A stretch of DNA of 64,000 nucleotides from Amaurobius ferox (taxonomy: Eukaryota > Arthropoda > Arachnida > Araneae > Amaurobiidae): NCBI GenBank assembly GCA_951213105.1, contig OX578136.1, forward strand, positions 76,001,437 to 76,065,436. The letters are read 5' to 3'. This document shows positions 1 to 11,361 of the stretch, one piece after another. The first letter of the stretch is position 1. Each line of letters opens with the position of its first letter. Under the pieces are notes generated by a model. The model did not search any database, had not been told where the DNA came from, and saw only the letters and a list, made by a program, of their open reading frames with translations. A program made the position numbers and the translations under genes.

Positions 1-15
1 TATGACCACTAGTTT

Positions 16-36
16 CAGTTCTATATACATATAGTT

Positions 37-74
<38 letters not shown>

Positions 75-95
75 AACTATATGTATATAGAACTG
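16..95. repeat. AT microsatellite hairpin with perfect arms
   Basis: Two 25-bp arms (16-40 and 71-95) are exact reverse complements and flank an (AT)n run, so the whole stretch can fold into a long hairpin. It could be the end of a foldback element or a palindrome grown around a microsatellite. No coding content. Confidence 0.85.
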
Positions 96-394
96 TATAG
101 ACGATCGTGCACGGGGATTCATTTTAAGTTTTAAGCCTATGTACTGTTGTGTAGTCGTACCAGCATTTCACCGTTAAGGTACGCGTAGATGTGTGCACTG
201 TGCAAAGGGATTTGGAGAAGATGTATTGAAGAAGTGCATGTGGATCATCACAGTGGTACAGGTCCATCCAGACATTCGTCAGCACCCGTTGGATGACATT
301 TTGGAAGACATGCATTGGCTGCCCCACAAATGACAACTGTCGACATTCTGTAGAATTTTCAGGGTACATTGGATGTTCCAATATCAGCGAGAAC

Positions 395-1000
395 AGGTTC
401 TCGACAATTGGCCGAAAACTGCTTACACTCAAACCGTCCTTCACGAAAACTGCCATTGATGACAAGACACCGATGTGAGAGATTGCAATGGTGAGGCCCG
501 AGCCTCTTGAATGACTGAATGGGAGAGGGTAGTGTTTAGCTACGATTCTTGATTCTGTTTGTCGAATGACAGTCGCCGTGTGAAAGTCTGAAGGCGACGT
601 GGAAACAGATCCAATCCTGCTGCGAATGTTGAACGCAATACTGCTCGACAGCGCGGCATCATGCCTTGGGGTGCTATCGGTTTTGATAGCCGGTCACTTC
701 TGGTTCGTATAGGAGGCAAATTAATGGCACGACGATATGTGAATGATGTGCTGCGACCAGTTGTACTGCTGTACCTTCAGCTGTAAGATAATGCATGACG
801 GCACATGGTAACCATCAGCAGATAAGCCTTGCAAGGTATCCAGGTGCTTCCTTGGCCTCCGCTGTCTCAAGATCTGTCTCGTTCTGTCTGGCGTTTGACT
901 GCGTACCTCTCAGATCTGTCTGTCGTTTGTCTACCTTGCACCCGCCTCAAACAGAGGATGGCCTGTGGAAGATGGTTGAAGGCATATAGTCATATATACC
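395..1000 (+). pseudogene. Tc1-like transposase pseudogene
   Basis: Frame-shifting translation gives successive blocks of a Tc1-like DD34E transposase. They are a segment ending RCERLQW before the first catalytic Asp (401-490), a degraded EWERVVFS block, MPWGAI near 660, RYVNDVLRPV near 730, the LPWPPLSQDLS block near 845-885, and the TEDGLWKMVE tail near 950. The order and spacing match the family, which normally has about 340 residues. The N-terminal DNA-binding part is not recognisable, the second Asp block is destroyed, and several stops and frameshifts separate the blocks, so it is dead. No terminal inverted repeats could be assigned. Open frames on the opposite strand at 124-465 are probably chance. 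Confidence 0.85.
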
Positions 1001-1249
1001 TCAGGAAACTCTCCGCACTCTCATTGCATATGTTATTTGAAAGGTTGCTGCTTGTATCACCGAAAGATGTGAACCTACTGCCTACTGATTACCCTGTCTA
1101 TGCCACTAGCATATTTCATTATTCTTTTGGAATTAACATCACTTATTTATATATGCCATCTCTGTGTGCTCTTTAACTTCACACTCTATTCGTTCTTTCA
1201 TGATTTTGCATTTTCTGTATCGGGTAGTGTATTTCCAGTGAAAGTAGGA

Positions 1250-1468
1250 CAAGAGAGATCAATCATGCTTAAAGCATTGATTATGAAACACTTTAGATCT
1301 TCAATGCAATTTTATTTAAACATGTCTAAAATGCAATACATTCCTCGGTAATATTTTAAAACTTATCACAATACTACATTAATTTATTATATTTGAAAAC
1401 AATACCTTCATCGGAAAAAATGAACTTCATTCAAATGACGGCATTGAAATATAAATTGCCTGGTTTAA
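1250..1468 (-). repeat. Family A repeat, first part (split by insertion)
   Basis: This segment matches the reverse complement of the family A units at 57.3-62.5 kb, from the part near the ATCAATCATGC end inward. It stops at the TTAA at 1465-1468, where another element is inserted, and resumes at 5515. Family A has no coding capacity that I can see. Confidence 0.85.
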
Positions 1469-1924
1469 GGGGGCATAGGACCTTTAAACAGTCGAAATTC
1501 ATTGAAAATAGAGCTATCTTTACAATTTTTTAATTTCAACCAGGTGTATCCCAGATGTTCAAATTTTTTTCTCTAAACATATAGAAAACCTTTCTTACTA
1601 CACAAATTTTACTGAAGTCATATAATTATATGTACATTTTATATTGTTTTTTAAAATTTATACAATTTTGACAGACATAATGGTGTATGTAGCAGCCGCG
1701 CGCAGGATATTTCAAATAATATTATACTTATGGACTTCAATTTGATAATAATATATTTATAACTATTACATCTTTAATTTGTACACACTTTTTAAAATTT
1801 TGAAATAAATTTAATATTTTTAAAATTTAAACAAAATGAAATTTTCATTTTCAGTGTTAAAAAACATGAAATAAACCTCTTCACAATTCTTTTTTTACTA
1901 TTTATGGTGAATTTTTGAAGTACA

Positions 1925-4255
1925 AATTATATATATGGATGAAACAAGTAAGTCCAAAAAATTTGAAAGTGATTGGTTAAATATATTTTAAGATATGTTG
2001 CGCGCAAGGGCTAAAATCACATATCTGAGAAAAACAGCTTTAAAGTTTAAAAATACATTCAGTGTTACTTATTATCTTATTTTACACCTTAAAATGCCTT
2101 TAGTTCATAAATAGCACCTTCCTATGTCTGTTATGTAAGAAAAATCAAAATTTTTCTGCCTTTTAGGGGCTACTTGAGCTCTATATGTTGCTTCGGAAAC
2201 TCGAACGGACGTTTCGCGCAGTAGTTTCTTGTTAGTCAGATGAAGCACGTTTACTAAATTTTTACTTATTTATGAGGATTTTTTATCTATAAATTATGTA
2301 TATAGATGAAACAAGTAAGAGCAAAAAATTTGAAAGTGATTGGTTACATATATTTTAAAATATATTGCGCGCAATTGTTAAAATCACATATCTGAGAAAA
2401 ACAGTTTTAAAATTTAAAAATACTTCAATGTTACTTATTATCTTACTTTGTACCATAAAATGCCTTTGGTTCATAATTAGCACCTTCCTATGTCTATTAT
2501 GTAAGAAAAATCAAAAATTTTCTTCCTTTTAGGGGCTACTTGAGCTCTATATGTTGCTTCGGAAACTCGAACGGATGTTTCGCGCAGTAGTTTCTTGTTA
2601 GTCAGATGAAGCACGTTTACTAAATTTTTACTTATTTATGAGGAATTTTTATCTATAAATTATGTATATAGATGAGACAAGTAAGAGCAAAAAATTTGAA
2701 AGTGATTGGTTACATATATTTTAAAATATATTGCGCGCAAGTGTTAAAATCACATATCTGAGAAAAACAGCTTTATAATTTAAAAATGCTTCAATGTTAC
2801 TTATTATCTTATTTTGTACCTTAAAATGCCTTTAGTTCATAATTAGCACCTTCCTATGTCTGTTATGTAAGAAAAATCAAAAATTTTCTGCCTTTTAGGG
2901 GCTACTTGAGCTCTATATGTTGCTTCGGAAACTCGAACAGACATTTCGCGCAGTCGTTTCTTGTTAGTCAGATGAAGAACGTTTACTAAATTTTTACTTA
3001 TTTATGAGGATTTTTTATCTATAAATTATGTATATAGATGAAACAAGTAAGAGCAAAAAATTTGAAAGTGATTGGTTACATATATTTTAAAATATATTGC
3101 GCGCAATTGTTAAAATCACATATCTGAGAAAAACAGTTTTAAAATTTAAAAATACTTCAATGTTACTTATTATCTTACTTTGTACCATAAAATGCCTTTG
3201 GTTCATAATTAGCACCTTCCTATGTCTATTATGTAAGAAAAATCAAAAATTTTCTTCCTTTTAGGGGCTACTTGAGCTCTATATGTTGCTTCGGAAACTC
3301 GAACGGATGTTTCGCGCAGTAGTTTCTTGTTAGTCAGATGAAGCACGTTTACTAAATTTTTACTTATTTATGAGGAATTTTTATCTATAAATTATGTATA
3401 TAGATGAGACAAGTAAGAGCAAAAAATTTGAAAGTGATTGGTTACATATATTTTAAAATATATTGCGCGCAAGTGTTAAAATCACATATCTGAGAAAAAC
3501 AGCTTTATAATTTAAAAATGCTTCAATGTTACTTATTATCTTATTTTGTACCTTAAAATGCCTTTGGTTCATAATTAGCACCTTCCTATGTCTGTTATGT
3601 AAGAAAAATCAAAAAATTTCTGCCTTTTAGGGGCTACTTGAGCTCTATAGGTTGCTTCGGAAACTCGAACAGACGTTTCGCGCAGTCGTTTCTTGTTAGT
3701 CAGATGAAGAACGTTTACTAAATTTTTACTTATTTATGAGGATTTTTTATCTATAAATTATGTATATAGATGAAACAAGTAAGAGCAAAAAATTTGAAAG
3801 TGATTGGTTACATATATTTTAAAATATATTGCGCGCAATTGTTAAAATCACATATCTGAGAAAAACAGTTTTAAAATTTAAAAATACTTCAATGTTACTT
3901 ATTATCTTACTTTGTACCATAAAATGCCTTTGGTTCATAATTAGCACCTTCCTATGTCTATTATGTAAGAAAAATCAAAAATTTTCTTCCTTTTAGGGGC
4001 TACTTGAACTCTATATGTTGCTTCGGAAACTCGAACAGACGTTTAGTGCAGTCGTTTCTTGTCAGTCAGATGAAGAACGTTTACTAAATTTTTACTTATT
4101 TATGAGGATTTTTTATCTATAAATTATGTATATAGATGAAACAAGTAAGAGCAAAAAATTTGAAAGTGATTGGTTACATATATTTTAAAATATATTGCGC
4201 GCAAGAGTTAAAATCACATATCTGAGAAACCCGCTTTTAAGTTTAAAAATATATT
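1925..4255. repeat. 366-bp tandem array with alternating A/B units
   Basis: The marker beginning GGGGCTACTTGA recurs at 2166, 2532, 2898, 3264, 3630 and 3996, exactly 366 bp apart each time. Units alternate between two versions: the motif after GCGCGCAA reads TTGTTAAAATC or AGTGTTAAAATC in turn. The larger period is therefore 732 bp. The first and last units are more diverged, as in satellites homogenised from the centre. The minus strand of each unit resembles the 3' part of the adjacent ORF (4354-4500), including an RKRQKTFDF-like block, so the array looks like amplified transposon coding sequence. Confidence 0.9.
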
Positions 4256-4353
4256 CACAGTTATATTCAGTATATATTCAGAGTTATCGCAGTTCGGCTA
4301 ATTAATGTTTGGCTGTAGTTTATAATACATCCTGCGTTATATCTAATGTAGCA

Positions 4354-4896
4354 TCAAAATGCACCAGACGCATAAGTAATTCCTTCCTCTTCCTCTTGTC
4401 GTTGAAAATCAAATGTTTTCTGCCTTTTACGAGCTTTTCGAACTTCATATGTACTGCTAGAGGCTCGAAAATCTGCTTCGTGTATCTTTTTCTTAACACC
4501 AAGCATTTTTGTATTTTTCACAGACTTTAGTTCATCACAGCTATCACAATATATAAGAAATGTGGATGCTAAACCCATTGAAGATTTTTCAAGTATATTT
4601 ATTGTTCCATGACATATTTTACAGCACAAAACATTTGTAAGCTCCTTGAAAAGTACTGATATATTAACCATTCTATATTCATGTTCTTCAGATGAAATAT
4701 ACGACTTATCAACTGAAAGTTCATCTTTTGAGCTGAACAGTTTTTTACTTGAAGCACTTAGCTTAGGCATAGAATCAACATTTTGCCGTTTGAACACTTT
4801 CGGATTGTTTTTGTTTTTAATTACATACATATTTCCTTGAAAACGCCTTCTTTTCGTTCTTTTACCAGAACGAGATTTAGTTGCCGGTGTATCCAT
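4354..4896 (-). CDS. Truncated Mutator-like transposase N-terminal domain
   Basis: This 180-residue frame has a basic N-terminus with a RRRFQGNMY block (residues 17-25), a Ser/Lys-rich linker, and a zinc-ribbon-like module. The module has Cys92-x2-Cys95 and Cys117-x2-Cys120, with GLAST at 108-112 between the pairs. I recognise this arrangement from arthropod proteins annotated as Mutator-like transposase domain proteins, where it precedes the catalytic domain. Here the homology ends near residue 145, and the frame runs through a Lys/Arg- and Glu-rich tail to a stop with no catalytic region. The tail is the part that resembles the neighbouring 366-bp repeat. It lies inside the TTAA element, reading toward the array. 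Whether it is expressed is unknown; it cannot encode a full transposase. Confidence 0.7.
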   Translation of the reverse strand: MDTPATKSRSGKRTKRRRFQGNMYVIKNKNNPKVFKRQNVDSMPKLSASSKKLFSSKDELSVDKSYISSEEHEYRMVNISVLFKELTNVLCCKICHGTINILEKSSMGLASTFLIYCDSCDELKSVKNTKMLGVKKKIHEADFRASSSTYEVRKARKRQKTFDFQRQEEEEGITYASGAF

Positions 4897-5514
4897 TATT
4901 AGAAAGCAAAAAGCAAAAAGTTTATATTAAAAAATTGCACCAAACAGTCTTGTATGTTGAAGTTTACACAAATAAATATGCAAACGTGAAGAAGTTTGTA
5001 ATGTATACTTATAAAATAGATTAACTGTATTTTAGTTCAAAGTTCTTATGCTTGAACAACATAAATGCAGAAAATCGATCGTAAAAAGTAAGAAAATATA
5101 ATGAAAAAAATTGCGAAACTCAGAAGAAATTCTCCACGTTGTAAACAAGTTAACAGCGCTAGAATATAAACAAACTGGGCTGAGCAGTTCAGTAGAGGTG
5201 AGTAGTTGCCTTCCTACTGCTGTAGAAATAATTAAATAAATAATTAAGACATGGTGGTGGAAAAAGTATGAGATTTACGTGACACATCAGCAAACTGCAA
5301 ACATAAACAAACAGTGATGTCCCTTTAAAAATGGCGGCGATGGCTGACATGAAAAAATTTTCAAAAGTGTATGTTGCATATAAGCTCATAACTTTCGAAA
5401 TAATGCGAATTTTTGAATGCGGTTTTTTGCACAGTGTTCAGAAATGTTCAAATATTCAGAATAAAATAAAATTGAAAAATCGATTTTTTGAAGGTTTAAA
5501 GGTCCTATGCCCCC

Positions 5515-6562
5515 TTAAACATCTCTAAAACGTGATACATTTCTCGGTAATAAGTTTAGAATTATCATAATACTTCGATAATTTATTATATTTGAAAACT
5601 TCATCGAAAACAACTGAAATTCATTCAAATGACGTCATAGAAAAAATAACACGCCTGGCTCTCTCTATAAAAGCAGCATTTCATTCATAAATAATTTCCC
5701 ATTCATGTCATTCATCACAATACTATAATAATTTATTTTATTTAAAAATTAAGACCATTACGAACAAATCGTCCTTCTCTTTGTAAAATCAATGAATATT
5801 TCATTCATATCAGCTATGCAGACTCTATGAACTAAATGATTTTGTGTTAAAGAAATACAGCAATTCTAATACAACTCATTCTACATATTTTGCTGTTTAC
5901 ATTTTACATAGATGAAAAATAGGCTTCGTTGTAGAAATAATCAAATTTGGATGAGCATTTAAACTCAAATATATTGTCATTGCGTTGTTTCAGTATGTAG
6001 ATGCACAGAATTTAGGCAAAAATAAAGTGGTTTTAGGACGGATACAACACTCAATATGAATTAAAACGAACTTTAAAAATCACAACTTTGAGACAAGATG
6101 GATGCCATATATCATTTTGAAGTGGGTCACGTGATCTTTTCATATCATAGTCACGTGATCGCTTCATATAAGAGGTGTTATTATTATTTTAATTTTTATT
6201 TTAAAAATTACTGAATATATTTCGCTGAATTTTGTTTTATATATTTTATGGAACAATTTAAATATTATCTAAAATTTTCGAAGCAATTTGTGAATTTTAA
6301 ATCCGTTTAAAAAATGCTTGAAAAATTAGGTCCCATAGGGCTCAATGTATTTCATTTTTTCAACCCGGGTTCAATCCAAAACTAATTGGGTGATATTATT
6401 CATTTATATTCCCATAGGTCCTATAGATCGTCTGAACAACATACTAAAATTTCATTTTGATTAAGTCATTTTTACGGCAGTTATCGTGCTAACGGACAGA
6501 CAGACAGACAGAATGAACAAAGTCATAAACACTTTTCAACTTTGTTGTAAAGTGTTAAAAAC
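5515..6562 (-). repeat. Family A repeat, second part
   Basis: Family A continues from the insertion site. It contains a CAAATGACGTCA stretch, segments matching 57.6-58.3 kb, a (GACA)n block near 6495-6513 and, at its end, the family's terminal hairpin motif (AACACTTT and AAAGTGTT arms, near 6530-6560). It is diverged from the tandem units at 57.5-61.9 kb. Confidence 0.85.
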
Positions 6563-8327
6563 GCTCAACCTAATAGCTAAATATAATTTAGGTAAACAAA
6601 CGATTAAGCTGTCTTAGATATAACTTGATATATCTTCACTGGTCCCCTGGGGCGGGGGCGCCTTATATGGCAAAACAAATTTAGTTTCAAGATCGAGTGT
6701 TAGATATATAATAAAAATATTTTCACTGTTTTTGAAACAGGCACATGCATGCAGTTAGCGCATGTGCATTTTGAAAACTAAAATCAATTCTTAACTTTTA
6801 CATGATTTATATCAAATGACGTATGCTGCGATAACGCTAGATGACCATTTCTTAAAGTAAGTTTTATTTAGTTTATGAAGCTATAAAATGTGAGCTATTT
6901 TAATACTTTCCAACATAGTTGAAAGTGTTTATGACTTTGATCATTTTGTCTGTTCGTTCGCACAATAACTTCCATTAAAATGACTTTATCGAAATGACAT
7001 TTTTTAGTATGTTATTGAGACGGTCTGTGGGATGTTTGGGAATGAAAATTAATAATTAATTGGTAATTAATTGGTAATTAATAATTAATTAATTAATAAT
7101 TAATATAACAATTGGTTTCGGATTTAACCAGTGTTTAAATAAGTAGTAGTAGTATATAAAAAGCTTCTAACAGCTCCTCGATGTAAATGGACTAACAACT
7201 TTCAGTTCTGACCATCAAAACAGGCGAAAACTCTAATCTGATATTAGTAATAGAATGAGAGAAATTAATTTGGCAGTTAGCCCAAAACTTGGGATATAAT
7301 AAAACTCGGTATACATCAGAAGTTGCCGTTTCTCAAGGGATGATACCTAGCTTATTACCAGAACGTTAGGTGATACTATAAATATATGCATTCATTTTCG
7401 CATTTAGCACATCATAAGACGTAATATTTACTATATTCTGAGCCGTAGCAAATCTCAGTGTTATTCAGTTTAATTTGAAGGTCTGGGCTACCTGGGTGTT
7501 AAATTGGTTATCTTGCGATGAACTTGGAGAAATATCGCCAATTTGGAGACTTTTACCGTGCTGCGGAAAATTTTCGAATTTTGTAGATTGGCTAAGAACT
7601 TTACGAGTTACGTGCTTTCACCAGAATTTTTTACAAACTCCATAAATATATAAACTCTTCCTCGTTCAGTTGGGTTGTTGACGCGATCCTCGTCACACCC
7701 ATTTATTCATTAACTTTTTCCCATTCGAAATATTAGAAAGGAGTGATGTTTCTCACCTGTCTATAGTGACCAACAGAATTATTCACATTTTTTAAAATAC
7801 GAACTTTTTAATAATAAAATGATTTTCAAAAAGCAACATTTAATCTGTGTATTGCAAGCATAAATATTCCAAGCACAGCAACGATACATATACTATTTTA
7901 TCCGAAAAACATTTCCCCCCGCAATACTCCTAATGGATCACTGGAAGCAATAACGTTTTCAACTGGAGTGAGTGATTTCGATGACAGGGTGTACAATTCG
8001 TAGATCAATATTGTATAAAACACCCTCGACATTCCAGCCAGACGGGAAAAACAATCGCCTCAGATGGATTCCATTAGTATTGAATTGCATGGCAAATTGA
8101 CATTTCGTTACCCTGGCGTAGAACTGATCTTGATTGGTAAAATGTGATGTTTTCGCAGATTGACATATGTTCTGGCTCTTGAATTCCAAAGTTCTATCAA
8201 TCGTACCCGTTTTTATATTCGACATATTACTTTTTTCAGAAATGCATATATTTTGGATATAAAATATACAATGATGAAAGAAAAAGCCAGATGAGGGTAG
8301 CCCATGGCTTTCATTACGCACCTTAAA
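6563..8327. other. Intergenic, with a family A fragment
   Basis: A partial plus-strand family A head lies at about 6895-7145: the hairpin motif, TCTGTTCGTTCG and an AGTATGTTATTGAGAC block. It is broken at 7035-7100 by a TAATTAAT-rich simple repeat. The rest shows no gene. The minus-strand open frame near 7959-8354 has no recognisable features and runs into family B, so I do not call it. Confidence 0.6.
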
Positions 8328-8750
8328 AAATCTAATGTAGGCAGCACATGGCATTCCCTACATAATGCAATGACTTACTTCTTTCAATGCAAAATATTGA
8401 TATACTAGCTCTAAGCAAAATGTTTTAACGTTGAAAAGGATAGTAATATGTAGCATTTTTCTGGATGACAACATGTAAAAACACTTGGATGCAACCGATT
8501 AATTTATATTTCGCGTAAATCTAACTTGACAATTGGAAGTATTGCTAACATCTGCTAAGCAATATGTTCTATATGTTAAAATATATTAATTATTAATTGA
8601 TAAATTTAGCGTCCTTTTTGTAATTAGCGTTCAACAGTTTTGTCAACTTGGCACCATTTACAAACAATCCTCAAATTGTAGATATTTCGCCAAGTTTGTC
8701 GTCAAGGTTGCCAAACTTATCATCGCCAAGTGTTACATATTCTTAAATAT
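8328..8750 (-). repeat. Family B repeat, degraded partial copy
   Basis: It starts with TCTAATGTAGGCAGCACATG and continues CATTCCCTACATAATGCAATG, both matching the family B end. Further in are the TTTGTCAACTTGGC and CGCCAAGT blocks shared with the copies at 26.3, 42.0, 53.2 and 63.5 kb. The half with the GT run and the terminal hairpin is missing. Confidence 0.7.
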
Positions 8751-8904
8751 ATACTACTTTTCAATTTTATGGAATTTTTTAAAAATAATAAAGATATAAA
8801 AATAAATAAATTTATTTAGAAAACGTGTCATATCATAAGAAAGGTTCCAGCCAACGTTCTAAAATTAAAATTACTTCTTTAAAAGTAGCATATAATACAA
8901 AATG

Positions 8905-8950
8905 AACAGTATCGACCGGTTTCGTTGGCAAAACCTCCGTCAGGACGCTT
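8905..8950 (-). other. Hammerhead-ribozyme-like core motif
   Basis: On the minus strand the order is CTGACGGA, a short GG...CC pairing, CGAAAC, then CGGTC. This resembles the CUGANGA/GAAA core and UH cleavage site of the hammerhead motifs known from Penelope-like elements, but position 9 is altered and stem I is only about 3 bp. It may be the decayed end of a retroelement. A covariance-model search is needed to confirm it. Confidence 0.3.
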
Positions 8951-8959
8951 AAGTGTAAC

Positions 8960-9530
8960 TTTTAATCACTGTTCTTAATTCTAATTCACTGATTGTTAAA
9001 TAACAGAGGGAAAAACCGCTAAAACTGAAAGTGCCAGGTATTTACATAGTGTTATATGAAAAAACCTAAACAACTGGAAGGGAAATATCATCTGAAGACT
9101 ATTCAAAAGATCATGAACATATCCCACAGTTTCTAAGGACTTTTCCTGGCTACTCAAGCCAATAAAGCTTTCCACCAGAGTGATTTAGTAGATGATCAAT
9201 ATCTCTGATAACACTCACCCCATTCAAGCCAAATGGAGCTAAATATATCTATTTACAAATGGCTCCCACTAGTATACAGAACTACAGTATACATTGACTT
9301 GCATTACTGGAGAATACATAGAATTCATTTTATGTTGCTGGCAGTGCTGTCTAAACGGTTTGACGAATTTACTTATAAATACCAAGTTTCTATTAAGTGC
9401 ATCGAAAATTGTTTTAACTTTTCCAGCTAATGAGAATTATTATAGCATGAATAAATTTTTTACGGTTCTAAAGCGAATTAAACAAGAAATACTAAAGAAT
9501 TATCGAGAAACAAAAAAACGCCCTTAACAT
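8960..9530. other. No recognisable feature
   Basis: AT-rich sequence. The short overlapping open frames at 9233-9527 have no domain signature or start context that supports a gene. Confidence 0.5.
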
Positions 9531-10170
9531 TAAAAATAGCAGTGGTTATTAAACACCTGAGTCCTAAATTATCCAAATATTATATTGTATGTTAGTGTTT
9601 ATAAAACATAACTTTAAGTTATTTAAAATTATGATATTATTTCAATTTGTAATATTCTTCTGATTACTTAATTTAGTGAGTATAACTTTTGCAATTCATA
9701 TTGTATTTAAATTAACTTATACTTAAGTCATTGGCTAGTAATAAGTTAAGATGCAGACAGTAAAAATAGTCGTAGTTATTAAACATTGGAACCAGAAATT
9801 ATCAAAATCTACTTTTTGTATGTTAGTGTATATAAATGTAATTTGGAGTAATTTAAAATTATATTATTTCTATATGGAATATTCTTTTAATACCTACATT
9901 CCGTGAGTATAACTTTTACAATTTATATTGTATTTATATTAACTTATGCTTAAGTCACTGTCTAGTAAAACATTAAGATGGCTAGTAAAAATAGCCGTAG
10001 CTAGTAAACTTCTGAACCACAAATTATCTAAATCTCTTTTTTGTATATTAGTGCTTATAAAACTTAACTTGAAATAATTTAATATTATGGAATTATATCT
10101 ATATTGAATATTTTTTTAAATACTTATTTAGTGAGTATAACTTTTAAAATTTATATTGTTGTATTTATAG
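9530..10170. repeat. Diverged tandem repeat of about 230 bp, 2.7 copies
   Basis: The motif TTAGTG(T/C)(T/A)TATAAA recurs at 9592, 9823 and 10048, and GTGAGTATAACTTTT recurs with the same spacing. Units are 225-231 bp and considerably diverged, so the duplication is old. No coding content. Confidence 0.8.
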
Positions 10171-11340
10171 CAACTTCTGGAAATAGATGATTATGAAAAC
10201 CCTCCTAAATTCCAGAATCATAATTTAAGCTATAGATAAAATGTCGCCCGACTAGCAAAAAATCAATGATTCGATTCGCTGCTGAGGCCTCGCAGTGTGG
10301 TTTCACATCGATATAACAAAGAATGAAATAATAATAATGTAGGATTCACTTCTAACACACAGAAGAAAAGAAAATGTTCTCAGTAACTGATTAATAAAAT
10401 AATGTAATGTTCAGTGATGCGACATTTGCATTGGAACGGTGGTTCTCTGGGACATAAGTTGTTCAAAATATTCTATTAAATTGTAAATTGGTATTTCATT
10501 GCTGAAAAATACAATGTGGCTTAATCTCTTTTAGTAGATGTATTAATATATTTCTTTACGTTATCAGTTTTTGCATGCTATTAAATTATATGTAAATTTT
10601 ACTTATAAATCTTATTAAAATTCAAAATCTGGAGAATTATTAATTTTCACATTCAGCATGTTTTGGAAAATGTCTATATTATGCTTTATGTAGCAAAACT
10701 ATCTTGCACGAAGTATCAAGTTTTAAAGTAATGTCCAGTATAAAAAGTAAGTTTCAAAATATCTATATATATATTAGCTAAAACTACAAGCAGGTATAGT
10801 TTCTAATAGTTCTCTATTTTGATAAATAAATTATATGTGCATTCTGTAAAAAACAACATATTACTATGCTTTGTCATTTTATTAATCATTCGTTTGCAAG
10901 ACTAACTCGATAATATTATATAACTTTAAAACTCAAATGCGTTTTAAATTCAAATCTCATTATTCCTCAGTTACTTTAAGATCCATTAGTTTGCATGTAT
11001 TTGAACGTTAACGTCCATAATTTCGGAAGTAAAGTTCAATCTCAATTAAAGAAAATGGCCTTTCTGAGTAACGCCGCATCTAGTTGGATTGTAATGAATG
11101 TAGTGTATGCAGGCTGGTGCATTTGTGGGCACTGCAGAATAGCATCTGTCCACATTCAGGACTATTTACTTAATTGATGTCTGAGATATTAAGGGAGAAA
11201 TGCATCATTTCTCTTTAGGGTATTCAATTAGGACGTTCCTGAATCATTTACATCTATGTACATCAGAGAATGATTTCCTCGTGAAAACCCTGATTGAACT
11301 TAAGATGTAAAAGTAAGATTATTGCTTGAATGAACGACGC
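10171..11340. other. No recognisable feature
   Basis: AT-rich spacer before the Tigger element. It has short TA runs and a small hairpin (CTGCTGAGG and CCTCGCAG) near 10280. The 60-residue open frame near 10995 has no family signature. Confidence 0.5.
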
Positions 11341-11361
11341 TTATATATATATATATATATA

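Larger units (their letters stand above)
1469..5514 (-). mobile_element. TTAA-flanked DNA transposon with Mutator-like ORF and internal array
   Basis: The element has perfect 21-bp terminal inverted repeats, beginning GGGGGCATAGGACCTTTAA at 1469 and ending with its complement at 5514. TTAA is duplicated at 1465-1468 and 5515-5518. Uninterrupted family A copies (for example near 58.36 kb) show the site with a single TTAA, so the boundaries are exact. Inside, on the minus strand, lie a 180-codon ORF with a Mutator-like zinc-ribbon N-terminus and a 366-bp tandem array where the rest of a transposase would be expected. TTAA duplication is typical of piggyBac and Kolobok, and less so of Mutator elements, which usually duplicate 8-11 bp. 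The superfamily is therefore open. It looks nonautonomous because no catalytic domain was found. Confidence 0.85.

Noticed and set aside
124..465. 113-residue open frame on the minus strand
   Set aside because: No recognisable family; it overlaps the antisense side of a Tc1-like relic and lacks any motif.
1925..4255. CRISPR-like regular repeats
   Set aside because: Whole 366-bp units repeat without unique spacers, in a eukaryotic transposon.
7959..8354. 131-residue open frame on the minus strand
   Set aside because: No domain or signal seen, and its start lies in a degraded family B copy.
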